The position numbers were made by a program, and so were the translations under genes. From NCBI RefSeq assembly GCF_000485595.1, contig NW_014577349.1, positions 112,256 to 142,546 of the forward strand: a stretch of 30,291 nt of DNA, given 5' to 3'. The notes beneath the pieces are model-generated. The model made no database searches and had not been told where the DNA came from. It saw only the letters and a program-made list of their open reading frames with translations. Each line of letters starts with the position of its first letter. Position 1 is the first letter of the stretch. This document shows, one piece after another, positions 1 through 12,240 of the stretch. This DNA comes from Priapulus caudatus (taxonomy: Eukaryota > Priapulida > Priapulimorpha > Priapulimorphida > Priapulidae).

Positions 1-1266
1 ACCACAGGCACTTGGAGCGTTTCAATAAAATATAATGCTAAATAAATACGAAATCTATGTTTCTCTCATTCACCTATTATTGCCGACAATTTCCTGTAAA
101 TGCCGTCAAAATGCTCATCTACAACAAACACTGGCTGCCGCCATTGCTGCCGCTGCACACTGACACATAAATATATATTTATAACACTCTGCGACGTGTA
201 TACAGTCGGAGAGCCTGGTCGGTTTACCATAGGAGTAACAACTGTTTTGGGGCTAGCCTTACACATTCATATACCAAAATTTAACAAAATCGAATGAATC
301 TAGATGACCATTGTCATTTTTGCCAAAAAGAAGGCGTGGCTCGAAAGTAGGTCGACTGGCGTGCTCCAAAATAGGACGTTCAAACCTCTGCCATAGGAGT
401 ATAACAACTATAATTTTATGCAATTTGAAACATGTGGGTCAAACGATTCTTGAGTTATCGTTGACCGTAGCCAAATGTTGACGGACGGACGCACGGACGT
501 ACGACGGACGTACGACGGACGACACCCCATGGCAATAGCTCATCTTGACGATGTCAAGGCGAGCTGAAAATCAGCCAAAATAGATACTTTTAAATCTGTT
601 TGTATAACGTCGCCAGAGCAACACACGACGTCTGCTTGTATACGGCGAGAACAATACAAAATAAAATCTCACACACGCGCGCGCGCACACGGACGCACGC
701 GACACATGTGAATGCAGGCAGTGAGCGTAACGACACAGCGTAGTGACAAAAGAGACAAACTAAAACGTAATCTGTCATAACGAGTGCGTGCATCGGCATA
801 CACATGCGTGCAACCTGACCGTGCGTGCAGTCTATATACACTGTTGATCAACACTGATATTGTTGATCTGTTACTGGTGCTGTTTCATTACAGCCCTAGA
901 AAAGATTTGACCGAGTGAGTGAGTAGGTGAATGAGTGAGTGGGTGGGTGAGTGCATGAGTGGGTGGGTGAGTGAGTGAGTGAATGAGTGAGTGACCATGG
1001 TGACAGCAATATGACTCATACTTTGTTAACAATACTGTACAACCCTGTCATAACTACTCGCCTTTCGTCATTTTTACGTAAATGCACTCGACAGAAAAAT
1101 GATAATCGATTGATACAATAACCTGCAGTCGGGCACAGTTAATATTAATATAACGAAGAGACACGTAAGAGATGCGCGACAGAGACACAGGTAATAGACG
1201 TAGGTAAGATAGGAAAGTAAGACATACATGTAAGAGCCACAGGTAAGAGATGCAGGTGAGACGCAC
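1..1266. repeat. Dispersed non-coding repeat, copy 1 (truncated by window edge)
   Basis: The sequence from base 1 matches 9031-10324 nearly end to end, in the same orientation, and diverges after 'gagacgcac'. It contains an ACGG-rich short tandem tract (about 480-525), a CG/CA tract (about 670-700) and a (TGAG)n/(TGGG)n tract (about 912-995). No ORF in it looks coding. The copies differ mostly by single-base insertions and deletions. The left end lies outside the window. No terminal inverted repeats or target duplications could be identified, so its class is unknown. Confidence 0.85.
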
Positions 1267-2026
1267 AAGAGAAGGGGAACCGGGGTAGAGAAAAAAGTAT
1301 AAACACAATATTATTCTCATAATATATCTCCCCCTTCGCTCCCGCTCTCTATCTCCGCCCACCTCTCTTATACGCAGTCCACGTACACATAACGTCAGCT
1401 GAATGCTTCGCGCTATGGTATATCTATATATGGTACACCGAGCTCCCGTTGCTATTCAAGTGCGACGGAGCGCTACCGGTTTGGCCGGATTTATCCGGTG
1501 GGGGGGGGGGCAACCTTCCGTGAAGGAACGCTTACCGCGCGTGAACTCTCAGTCAGGTGTCAGCGACCGGAGAGCGTGAACAGCGTGAAAAGCGCGCGCA
1601 CGCGGAGCGGTGATGGCGAGTGCGCCAGTGTTGTCCGTACGTAGTATGCTCACGCCAGTACATGCGTCGCAAGCACGTCAACTGCTAATGTACTCCTGAA
1701 AGAACACGTCTTCGTGCTTCTGGTGAGCAGAGAGAAAGAGACAAAGTGACAGAGACAAAGAGACACAGATAGATAGAGAGGAAGAAAGACAGAGAGAGGA
1801 TGAGAGAAAGAGAGAGAAAGAGAGAGACTTAGAGAAGGCGGAAGAGTGGCAACGAAAGTGAGCGAAAGTGAGCTGCTTATGCGTTAGTGGTCGTGGCACC
1901 GTCTGCGACAATGTGACTGCATTAAGAACCACAGACTGCGGCATTGATCGACAGTAAGGCTATAGACGGGCCGACAAGCAAGTACACGGACACAGAACAG
2001 ACTATCGCTTCGACTCTCCCACCATC
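1267..2026. other. Upstream region of the DUF229 gene
   Basis: No gene is visible. It holds an 11-G run (1500-1510) and a purine-rich GA tract (about 1735-1845). A TATA-like 'tatctatatatgg' lies near 1421-1433. Promoter and 5' UTR presumably lie here, but no transcription start can be placed from sequence alone. Confidence 0.4.
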
Positions 2027-3820
2027 ATGCTTAGCCAAGTCTACGACAGGAGCGCACCCTCGCATCGCATCCAACCGAGAATGACCATGGCCGACATCTG
2101 GCGGCGAGTATACCCACATGGAACGATGACTGCCCTCTGGCGGCGAACGAGTCCACGCAGACTACTCACCGCCATCTCGATGGTGGCGCTGCTGTCGATG
2201 ATGATGTTGGCGGTGCAGCACAGCAGCCTTGACGACCTGCAGGAGGAGCAGGAGCGACGCGCCGCCCGCTTAGAGCTGCGAGCCGACGCCGACGCCGCCG
2301 GGCAGGCGGCCGACCAGCGGTCAAACCCGCCCACTCAACGACGGCCGGACGCGGGCAACCCGCGCCGGAGCGACACGCGGCCGGTTGCGAACACCCGGCG
2401 TCGGTATGAACCAGAAGCAGCGTACGGCCAGCGTGAAGGAATGAATTCACATCCAGTACGGCAAGGCGACGCCGTGCTCTCCGACAACGACCAGTGGCAG
2501 GGCAGACCGGAGCAGGCGGCAAATGACGTCATAAACGAGCGCGCTTACTACTCGCTTAATGACGTCAGAGACGCACGTGTCGACTATGTGGGCGATGACG
2601 TCATAGAGGAACGAAGCGACTACGAGGACGATGACGTCCGTGACTGGCGAGGTGACCGTGTGGAAAAAGCTGCCTTACAAATGCTGGCTGCCTATAAGGG
2701 AGGTGGCATCATGCACGATGGGAAGGACTACGACATCATAGATACACGCGGTGCCTATATGGATTATGGCTTAGCACCTTCAAAAGATGACTATATAGAC
2801 GATGACGTCATGCCATCACATGGTGAGTATAGGAGCAATGACGTAATAAGCACACGAAATGACTACGTAGGCAATAATGCCCTGCATGCGAGACAGTTCT
2901 ACAACACGTATCCCTCTCGCCAGCAACCGATGAACTGGATAAGCTACAAAAACATGGCGTCGCGCGTGACCACAGCGCCACCGCCGGTCCTGGCCGACGC
3001 GCCATCTGGTGAGTCGCAATCGAGTGTCTCGTCTGCCGACAAGGGTAGTACGGCCAGCCTCACGTCAGGCAATGCTCAGTGGGGCGGGGCGGCTTCTCCC
3101 AGTGCTGCCCTTTCTGAGGAGGCCTTTCCTGGTGTTGCCCTTCCTGGGGCGGCTTTTCCCAGTGCTGCCCTTCATGGGTCGGCCTCTCCCAGTGCTGCCC
3201 TTTTTGGGGCGGCTTCTCCAAGTGCTGCCCTTCCTGTGACGGTCTCTCCCAGTGCTGCCCTCCCTGGGGCGGCCCCTCCCAATGCTTCTCTTTCCAATCC
3301 AGTCCCGGCCCCTCCCGGCGTGGCCGACGGCGAGGCTGTGACGACGACGACCAAGGTGTCGCTAGAGCAGCTGAGGCACAGCTACGCAGGCTTCAACCTC
3401 AGCCACGTCGCCGGCGGCTACCTCATCGACACGCCTGGCTGCCGCATCAGCGACGTCGACCCGTTCGACCGGCACGTACGCCGCTTCATCGTGCGCGCCG
3501 ACGTGAGCTGCGCCGCGCCGCCGCCGCTCGTCACGCACTCTGGCGGCCGCCTCGTCGTGCAGCGCCACCTCGCGGCGCAGCACTACCCGGGCTTCTCCGC
3601 TTGCCGCTACAGGGAGATCATGCGGCCCGCGTGCGGCACCGACAGCGACTCCTCGTTCGACCTCAGCCCCCTGGTGGTGAACTTCAGCGAGTCGATCGCG
3701 TGGCCGCGCGACGCCGAGTTCCTGCACGTCGTCTGCCTCGACGCAGAGGGCGCTACCGTGCACGAGAACTTCTTTGCGGCGACGCCGCGCAAGCCGGATG
3801 TCGAGAAGCGATGCCGCGCT

Positions 3821-3864
<44 letters not shown>

Positions 3865-5839
3865 GGAATCGCGAAGCCCTGCCAATGAGATGCTGAGCGT
3901 CATCGTCATCGGCATCGACGCCGTCTCGCGCCTCAACTTCATCCGGCAGATGCCGCGCACCTACCGCCTCCTGGTGGGCGAACTCGGCGCCGTCGAGCTG
4001 CGCGGCTACAACAAGGTCGCCGACAACACGCTGGTCAACATCGTGCCGATGTTGACCGGTCGCTTCACGCACGAGATCGGTTACCCGGACGGCGGCCGCC
4101 GCATCGACGACGTGCCGTTCATCTGGAAGAACTTTTCGGCAGCCGGCTACCGGACGCTGCTCGCCGAGGACGCGCCCTACATGGCCACCTTCAACTACCT
4201 GCGCGACGGTTTCCGCATGCCACCTGTCGACTACTACCTGCGACCGTTCAGCATTGCCGTCGACATGTCGCCGCTCGTCAACAAGAGCACGTTCCACTGC
4301 GTCGGCGACAGGCTCGAGCTCGAGATTGTGCTCGACTACATCTCGCAGCTGGCGGCGACGTTCCCCCAGGAGGCGCCTCCGCGGTCGTCGTCGAGGCCGT
4401 ACTTTGCGTTCGGCTGGAACGCCCGCATCTCGCACGACAGCCTCAACCTGCCGCGAGTCGCCGACGCTCCGTACGCCGACTTTGTGCGTCGGCTGCGCGA
4501 CGGCGGCCACCTCAACCGCACGGCGCTGCTCGTCGTCAGCGACCACGGCCTGCGCTATGGCGCCTACCTGCGCACGTACGTCGGCAAGCTGGAGGAGCGT
4601 CTGCCGGCGATGTTCGTCGCCCTGCCGCCGTGGTTCGCGCGCCTCTACCCGGCCGCCGCCGCCAACCTGCGCGACAACGCGCGCCGCCTCACGACGCCCT
4701 TCGACGTCTACGAGACGCTACTCGACGTGCTGCGCCTTCCAGCGGCCGAGCGCGACGCCGCCAGGGAGCGCGACGGGGTACAGGCGAACGACGCCAGGGG
4801 GCGCCGAGGTGCCACGAGGGGGCGTAATGGTCCCGCGGAGGAAGCAGCGGCCGCTAGTGGACCGGCTCGCGGCATCAGTCTGCTTCGTGCCATCCCGGCG
4901 ACGCGCACGTGCGCCGACGCCGGCATCGAGCCGCACTGGTGCACGTGTCAGGACCACCGGCCGCTGTCGCGCGATGACCCGCGCGCGCTCAACGCCGCCC
5001 GCTACCTTGTCTTCGCCATCAACAACGCGCTGGCCGCCCACCGTCGCAGCTGCGCGTGGCTGTCCCTGCGGCGGATCGCCGACGCGATGATAGGCGAGGA
5101 AACGCGTGCGTCGCTGACGGCGCGGGTCGTGCGCAGCGAGCGCGACGACAGCGAGCAGCACGTCGCGTACGACGACGCGACGCCGCACTTCCGCAGCGTG
5201 CACCTGCTGCTCACCGTCGAAACGCAGCCCGGTAACGCCCTCTTCGAGGCGACCGTAAAGCTGTCGGCGAGCGACGACGGCGGCGACGACGCCTACGAGC
5301 TGCTGGGCGACGTCAGTCGCATTAACCGCTACGGAGAGACGTCGACGTGCGTGCGCGACTACTCGGCTCGTAAGTTCTGCTACTGCACCGAGTTGCTCAC
5401 GCTGGACGAGCGACAGCACCAGGAGGCGCGCAGTATCAGGCTGTCGGATGTGGTGCTCGGAGCAGCTTCGCAGCGTGCAGGAGACGACGACGCGCATGGC
5501 GACGTAGAGCAGCGCGGTAGCAGCTACGACCCGGCTGCCCGCTCGCCGCTCCTCCCCCGCCCTCTCACAGCAGCAGATTCCTCCCTCCTGCGCCCCCACC
5601 TCCCCGCCTCCCCCGGTGACAACGCGGCGGACTTTGGTGATCGGGGCCGTATGGCGCAGCAGCAGGGTGGTTACGTACGTCGAGGGGGCTTCAGGGAGAA
5701 CGGAGGGCTTCCTCTATTCGGTGCCTTCCCTGCATGGGCTGCAGCCCCGCCCTCTCGTGACCTCTACGGTCCAAGACGACCCAGCAGACCTCGAGGCTCG
5801 CCGCGTCTCCCGCAGATGAACCTGAGGCGGCGTGGATGA
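2027..5839 (+). CDS. DUF229 family (sulfatase/alkaline-phosphatase-like) type II membrane protein
   Basis: Intronless 1270-aa ORF. The ATG has A at -3. Residues 46-63 form one hydrophobic segment preceded by arginines, which predicts a type II signal anchor with the rest in the secretory lumen or outside the cell. Residues about 65-460 are low complexity: degenerate repeats with 'DDVI..R.DY' (about 165-285) and ten-residue Ala/Pro/Ser repeats (about 355-425). The DUF229 region runs from about 463 to 1125. It contains IGIDAVSRLNF (D631), a DNTLVNIVPMLTG block (T668), FIWKNFSAAGYRTLLAEDAP, SHDS (H803, D804), VVSDHG (838-841) and the Cys-rich WCTC and FCYC motifs. By analogy with the alkaline phosphatase superfamily, D631, D839 and H840 are candidate metal ligands; this is inference. 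Sixteen consecutive Ala precede the first core strand. The biochemical activity of DUF229 proteins is not established. The family assignment is firm and the substrate unknown. Confidence 0.92.
2523..2850 (+). repeat. Coding repeats carrying TGACGTCA palindromes
   Basis: Degenerate repeat units inside the DUF229 ORF encode 'DDVI' or 'NDVI' followed by an acidic/aromatic stretch. Four units contain the exact cAMP-response-element octamer TGACGTCA at 2524, 2560, 2596 and 2803, with a one-base variant at 2839. A fifth exact copy lies just after the stop codon at 5863. Confidence 0.8.
3090..3300 (+). repeat. 30-bp coding minisatellite (Ala/Ser/Pro decapeptide)
   Basis: Tandem units of 30 bp encode variants of 'GAASPSAALP' within the DUF229 stalk region, at residues about 355-425. 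The unit is a multiple of three, so copy number can change without a frameshift. Confidence 0.85.
3818..3865 (+). repeat. (GCC)n polyalanine tract
   Basis: GCT, fourteen GCC codons and GCG encode 16 consecutive alanines (residues 598-613). They lie between the N-terminal part of the DUF229 domain and the SVIVIGIDAVSR strand. Confidence 0.95.
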
Positions 5840-6885
5840 TAACGTAGTATTGGAGAGAGGAGTGACGTCATGAGAGCAGCCGCCGATGGGTCGCCGTACG
5901 CGCGGCAGCGATTCGTGGGTTACGGGCCGTGATGCTCGCGAGCGTGCTCGTAAGATGGGCGACGATCGTGTAATGCCCGGTCCACGACGACGGTCTGCGT
6001 GTTTAAAATGCGGCGAGGATGTGCGGTGTTTGTTAGTTATATTGTCAAATTTTATTTTGCATGTTTATTTGTTTGTTTGTCTTACGGCTAATTTTATTTT
6101 GTTTGTTTGTTTGTTTGTTTTATGACGAATTTTATTTTGTAAATTGACGTTGGGAGGTTTATACGAAGATGTAATTACTTTATACGAGTTTTAATTACGA
6201 TGACCACTATAACAGTTACTATTACAGGAGATTACGTGATTGTAATTAAGTTTGAATATGTGTAAATATTTGTGTGATGTTTATTCAATTTTTTCTCAAG
6301 AACAGAGGGACGCGGTTACCTCTATCGGAAGCTTTAACAGTGATAACATACGGGCAAACCAGCGTGGCTACTTTGTGGGTGTCACTTTCCCCCGGGCGTA
6401 GATGGACAAGATGGCGTCGGTGGCGTAGATCATACTAGATGCTTCAAAGTCCAAATCTTCCACAGTCATACTTCCGTGCTAGACATGGCCTTATTTTCCT
6501 AACCCTAACCCTAACACAAGTGCAGCCACATCACGTGACCGTCCATCTAAGTGTTTCCCCTACTTTGTATAGATTCCGTGCACATGCGCGCTTGTGCGTG
6601 TCTGTATATGTTCGCGCCCGTGCGTGTGTCTGTGTGTGTACGCGTGCGTGCGCATACGTATGTGCGTGAGCGCGTGCTCGTTTATGTGTGCTAGCGCGCT
6701 GACCCGCTCATTACAGTGGACGCCCCTATCTTTCCTCCTTGGCAGAGTAACACAGGCGTGATGCTGCCCGCATCGTCATCTTATTCTGTATTAATGATAT
6801 CCTGGTGAGCAAGGATCCCGATGTGCACGTATGTCATCATGCTAGAGTGACTCCGCTCCCCATGACCATGCAGACCATAGTCTGA
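5840..6885. other. Downstream of the DUF229 gene; no gene seen
   Basis: It begins with an AT-rich stretch containing a (TTTG)n tract (about 6064-6120). A short telomere-like CCCTAA array is at about 6498-6515, and a TG/CG-rich tract at about 6580-6690. No AATAAA is close to the stop codon. The first clear AATAAA on this strand is at 7377, so the 3' end of the DUF229 transcript is uncertain. Confidence 0.5.
6498..6515 (-). repeat. Interstitial telomeric repeat (CCCTAA)
   Basis: Two to three consecutive CCCTAA units (TTAGGG on the minus strand) in intergenic DNA. Confidence 0.8.
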
Positions 6886-7310
6886 CATTACTCATGGTCT
6901 GAACGTACTGTTCATCTGAAAGTACTGGCGGTCTGAACTGTTATAGTGTGAAAGTACTAATGGTCTAAAAAGTATTGTTAATTCAAAATTACCGGTATAA
7001 TCTGAAAGCACTGGTGATTTGAAAAGTACCGTTAATCTGGAAGTTCTGGTGATTTGAAAAGTACTGTTAATCTGGAAGTACTGGTGGTCTGAAAAGTACC
7101 GTACGCTTAATCTGATCTCGCTTAATTGTACTTCTAATCTGAAAGCACCGTTAGTCTGAAATGTACTGTTAATCTAATAGTACCGTTAGTCTGAAATGTA
7201 CTGTTAATCTAATAGTACCGTTAGTCTGAAATGTACTGTTAATCTAAACGTACCGTTAGTCTGAATGTATACTGTTAATCGGAAAGTACTGATAGCCTGA
7301 AAGTACTATA
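6885..7310. repeat. Degenerate tandem repeat, about 17/35 bp
   Basis: Many variants of 'tctgaaagtactg' alternate with 'gttaatct'. Between 7140 and 7260 the higher-order unit is about 35 bp and nearly perfect. It has no coding potential. Confidence 0.85.
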
Positions 7311-7376
7311 TATGATTGGACATGGTTGTGTGCTTGCGTGATGGCCCACGTTAACAGCATGATCGAGCAACCGGTT

Positions 7377-7382
7377 AATAAA
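7377..7382 (+). promoter_or_regulatory. AATAAA, possible distal poly(A) signal
   Basis: First clear AATAAA downstream of the DUF229 stop, about 1.5 kb away. Its use is uncertain. Confidence 0.25.
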
Positions 7383-7582
7383 TGATGTCTGTACAACATT
7401 ACACCTGTGACGTGTTCTTCACGCAACCTTGGCAGAGCGATCGAGACCGGTCCAACCTCAGACAGACATCCGCCAATACACGTGTATGTAATACGACGAA
7501 CACATCAAATTCTACAGAATGTTCACGGTAATACTGTGTGTAGATGTCTGTGGGTTTAACAAGGCATATAAGGAAAGTAGCC

Positions 7583-7830
<248 letters not shown>

Positions 7831-7894
7831 TCAAAAATTACCATAAGGGTGCCACGTTAAAACCTGGCACCACAGGCGCCCGAGAATACATATA

Positions 7895-7950
7895 AAAAAA
7901 ATATATATATATATATATAGAGAGAGCGAGAGATAAGAGAGAGAAAGAAA
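7895..7950. repeat. (AT)n-(GA)n microsatellite
   Basis: An alternating AT run followed by GA-rich sequence. Between here and 8227 nothing gene-like is seen. Confidence 0.85.
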
Positions 7951-8227
7951 GAGACAATATTACAAGAAATAACATGTTGCATATAATAGGGTAATCTCTC
8001 TAGGGAATCCTCTAAACCTTTCTATTAATGGGTATATATATAATAGAATAGCCATTACATACATGCACCCGTGACGTAGCGATATGTAGGGGCACCCATG
8101 CGTGTGACAGTACAAGGCCGTGCATTAGCTACACTACACCTGTTCATTGCCTCCATAGTAAATACATGACAGATGACATAACACATGACGAACGATAAAT
8201 GCGTTATTTTGAGGCTAATACATCAGC

Positions 8228-8397
8228 AGTTACTCTCACTGGCCCGTATCTTCCTGTACGCGGGGGCATCTGCGACCGTGCAGGCATAGCGCTCACTAAC
8301 TCTAGTCAGTTGTGACTAGAGTTACGTGAGCGCCTATGCCTGCCACGGTCGCAGATGCCCCCGCCGACAGGAGATAGCGGGGCCAGTGAGAGTCACT
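8228..8397. mobile_element. Foldback/MITE-like hairpin element
   Basis: Two arms of about 81 and 85 nt (8228-8308 and 8313-8397) are near-perfect reverse complements around a 4-nt centre, with a few small indels. The outer arm begins 'actctcactgg' and ends 'ccagtgagagt'. There is no ORF. The compact form fits a non-autonomous foldback element or a recent inverted duplication. The element class and target duplication were not determined. Confidence 0.75.
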
Positions 8398-8874
8398 CCC
8401 AGAATGGCGCCACGCGTCACTACCGTTACCATATAGCGCGACCGCCAGACGACTTTGAAGTCGCGGGAAGATTTACAACGAATTACAAATTAATAATTGT
8501 TAATACTCGATAGATTAGACGTGTGAATACGACAAAAGCAAGCTTCGTCTCAGTCTGGCTCCTGCACCACTATCATAGCGTTGTTCTCAGTTATAGATAG
8601 CGCAGGAGAAGGTTTTTAGGAGGCCCTACCTATAATAACAGAGACCAGTATAGTGGAAATAGGGCAGGAAGCCCAGCCCGTCAACGCGTGACTGTGCAGT
8701 CAGCTACAGCCTGCACAGCAATTCGATCATAATAGGCGCGAACGGAAAAATAAATTACGCTAATTAAAGAGACATACAGCAGACGGTGTCTGATGTCATA
8801 TTTTACGACCGTATAATTTATTGAGGTGAGCGAGAGAGAGAACAGAGCGCCACTGACAGCTGCGGCCGCGCGTT

Positions 8875-8995
8875 CACACGCACTACACACACACGCACGC
8901 GCACGCACGCACGCACGCACGCAACGCACGCACGCACACACACACACACACACAACACACACACACAACACACACACACCACACACACACAACTC
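8875..8995. repeat. (CA)n/(CACG)n microsatellite
   Basis: CACG and CA repeats immediately left of copy 2 of the 1.3-kb repeat. Confidence 0.97.
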
Positions 8996-9030
8996 ATGCA
9001 GTCGTTATGTATGTAAACAGCATCGCTATA

Positions 9031-10324
9031 ACCACAGGCACTTGGAGCGTTTCAATAAAATATAATGCTAAATAAATACGAAAATCTATGTTTCTCTTCA
9101 TTCACGCTATTATGCCGACAAATTTCCTGTAAATGCCGTCAAAATGCTCATCTACAACAAACACTGGCTGCCGCCATTGCTGCCGCTGCACACTGAACAC
9201 ATAAATATATATTTATACACTCTGCGACGTGTATACAGTCGGAGAGCCTGCTCGGTTACCATAGGAGTAACAACTGTTTTGGGGCTAGCCTTAACATTCA
9301 TATACCAAAATTTAACAAAATCGAATGAATCTAGATGGCCATTCTCATTTTTGCCAAAAAGTAGGCGTGCGCTCGAAAGTAGGTCGACTGGCGTGCTCCA
9401 AAATAGACGTTCAAACCTCTGCCATACGGAGTAACAACTACCAATTTTATGCAATTTGAAAACATGTGGGTCAAACGATTCTTGAGTTATCGTTGACCGT
9501 AGCCAAATGTTGACGGACGGACGCACGGACGGACGGACGTACGACGGGACGACACCCCATTGCACATAGCTCATCTTGACGATGTCAAGGGCGAGCTAAA
9601 AATCAGCCAAAATATATACTTTTTTAATTTTTTGTATAAACGTCGCCAGAGCAACACACGACGTCTGCTTGTATACGGCGGAGAACAATACAAAAATAAA
9701 ATCTCACACAGCGACGCGGGCGCGGCCACCGACGCACGCGAACACATGTGAATGCAGGCAGTGAAGCGTAACGACACAGCGTAGTGACAAAAGAAACAAA
9801 CTAAAACGTATCTGTCATGACGAGTGCGTGCATCGGCATACACATGCGTGCAACCGACGTGCGCTGCAGTCTATATACACTGTTGATCAACACTGGATGA
9901 TTGTTGATCTGTTACTGGTGCTGTTTCATTACAGCCCTAGAAAAGATTTGACCGAGTGAGTGCAGTAGGTGAATGAGTGAGTGGGTGGCAGGTTAGTGCA
10001 TGAAGTGGGTGGGGTGAGTGAGAGCTGACGTGAATGAAGTGAGTGACCATGGTGACACGCAATATGACTCATACTTTGTTAACAATACTGTACAACCCTG
10101 TCATAACTACTCGCCTTTCGTCATTTTTACGTAAATGCACTCGACAGAAAAATGATAATCGATTGATACAATAACCTGCAGTCGGCCGCACAGTTAATAT
10201 TAATATAACGAAGAGGACACGTAAGAGATGCGCGACAGAGACACAGGTAATAGACGTAGGTAGAGATAGGAAAGGTAAGACATACATGTAAGAGCCACAG
10301 GTAAGAGATGCAGGTGAGACGCAC
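9031..10324. repeat. Dispersed non-coding repeat, copy 2
   Basis: Direct-orientation copy of 1-1266. It carries the same ACGG-rich, CA-rich and TGAG-rich internal tracts. Its right end runs into a CA microsatellite, whereas copy 1 runs into unrelated sequence. Confidence 0.85.
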
Positions 10325-10410
10325 GCACACGCACACGCACACGCACACGCACACACACACACACACGCCAGACGGGGGCGCCGACGGACGCAGACCGCAC
10401 GAACGCCACG

Positions 10411-10445
<35 letters not shown>

Positions 10446-10482
10446 CAAGAGTCCATAATTTCTTGATATATATATATATATA
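10318..10482. repeat. (CA)n and (TA)n microsatellites
   Basis: CACACG and CA tracts are followed by two TA runs. The TA runs flank a short spacer in which TCAAGA and TCTTGA form an inverted pair, giving a hairpin-prone AT-rich segment. Confidence 0.9.
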
Positions 10483-10858
10483 TAATACATAGTGGCAAGG
10501 GTAATGCGCTAAACACACTTAAGGCACATTGTTAGTTTCTCGCTTTGCACATGAGCGACTTGATAGAGTAAACCTGTGACTATATTGGGGACTCTATATA
10601 GAGAACGCGGTGCGCGTTACCTAATGGACCAATCGACGCACACCAGACGATCGCGTTTACTATTGTGATCAAGAATGTGCATGGGCCGTTTAGGCCTTAC
10701 AATTGATCCACTCTCAGCATTACATACAAGCCAAGGCCATAGCACACGTAGGGTGGTGAAGGGCGGCAGCCCTTACCTAAGATTTCGGAGGAAAATGCGG
10801 AGAAACGCGCCTTATAAATGCGAATAACCTAAAATACGTGTGAGTGGTATAGTAGTAG

Positions 10859-10939
10859 CAGGAGCGTATAATGACAGATTTGTAGGACGTATTTGTCATT
10901 AAGGACGTATAAGGACGTATTTGTCATTATACGCTCCTG
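10859..10939. repeat. Perfect 18-bp inverted repeat with duplicated loop
   Basis: Arms at 10859-10876 and 10922-10939 are exact reverse complements. The loop contains a short direct repeat built on 'gacgtatttgtcatta'. Confidence 0.8.
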
Positions 10940-12225
10940 GTAGTAGTAATAGGATAATCATGACTCGGATCGTGACGCCGACGGTATAGCTGCGACCATA
11001 TGGCGTTAGAAATGAAATCACTCCACGTCACCGCGTGTATTATCAGTAGCAGATAATAGACAATTATTGCCTACAAGTCTAAACAATGGCGTCAATAGCG
11101 AGTGCGATTCCTGCTCGTGTGCGGTCCGTAATTCGAGAGCTTTTCGGATTTCCTGAGGCTAACCGCGTCGTCTGCTGTTCCTCTTCGTTACCGCTAGCGC
11201 CACGGTTGTTTACTGTCCTCTGTCCACAATGAGGTTGGGCAGTCCTGCCAACTAGTACTAGTAGTAGCTCTAGACTCGAGTTACCACAGCGGTGGCCTAA
11301 TAGTAACTAGAGCTCGCTCCTCTAGGCAATGAGTATCGAGTAACTTTGCGGTGGGCAGTGAGTGTGAGTCAGCCCTTGCTCGTGCTCTCTTTTGTGCGGC
11401 TGTGCCTACATGTATGGGGGGGGGGGCTGATAGAGTACTAATATTGCCGTAAAATGGATGCATTTTATATAGATTATAGGTAAATTTTTTCATCATCACT
11501 TGTGATTTTTGTTTTGCTTCGATTTTTGATACGGATTCTTTAAACCAGTCGGTTTCGGCTAGTTTTAGAACGTTAACGAACGCACATTGGTGAGACGTGG
11601 ACCTGCATATTTACTGCGAGCTGAAACAATGTCCAATGTATCTACTGTGAACTGAGATTTGGGGTACCCCATCAGGATCTTCCTGCACACAGGTTGCATG
11701 TTACGTGGCTGTGGCCATGTCGCGTAACCTTATTGGGTAGTTTAGTCGCAGAGAGCACTGCGGCAAAGTTTTTGAATTCTTCATCCATCACCAGAAATCA
11801 TCACTGTGAAAAAAAACATGATATATATGTATAAAAAATACGATAGATAAATGAATAGCAGAAATTCGCACATTGTATCATATGTATTTCTCACGGTCAT
11901 TCATGGCCTCGTAGTAAAAAACAAAATTTTTCAGCGCTAACAATTTCGGCCAATTCTTCCCTTCCACGATTACAGCGTTACCATTACGTTCTCAGAATAG
12001 CCGCGCCACGCAACCACGTTGCGTGTAAAATTTTGCGTGGCGTATATTGGCCTTTACGGTAAGAAAACTGTAAATGAAACCTATATACCTTTTAGATAGG
12101 TCTTCAGTCAAATCGAGATCTGTGTGTTGTGACTGTTGTGGGCTTGCCTCGTTCTGTAACATATAAACAGTCATTGCCATAAAAGAACATTTCAAATGTC
12201 GAAAAAGAGTTACATTCTTTTTCTG

Positions 12226-12240
12226 CCAGTAGGTGGCAGC
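12226..12240 (+). promoter_or_regulatory. CTCF-consensus-like site
   Basis: CCAGTAGGTGGCAGC satisfies all 15 positions of the commonly quoted CTCF consensus CCASYAGRKGGCRSY. It lies about 450 bp upstream of the PEX2 start. Binding is inferred only. Confidence 0.4.

Noticed and set aside
3362-4546. 394-codon ORF on the minus strand opposite the DUF229 domain
   Set aside because: It is open because the sense codons are GC-rich; it contains poly-Gly opposite the polyalanine tract and resembles no family.
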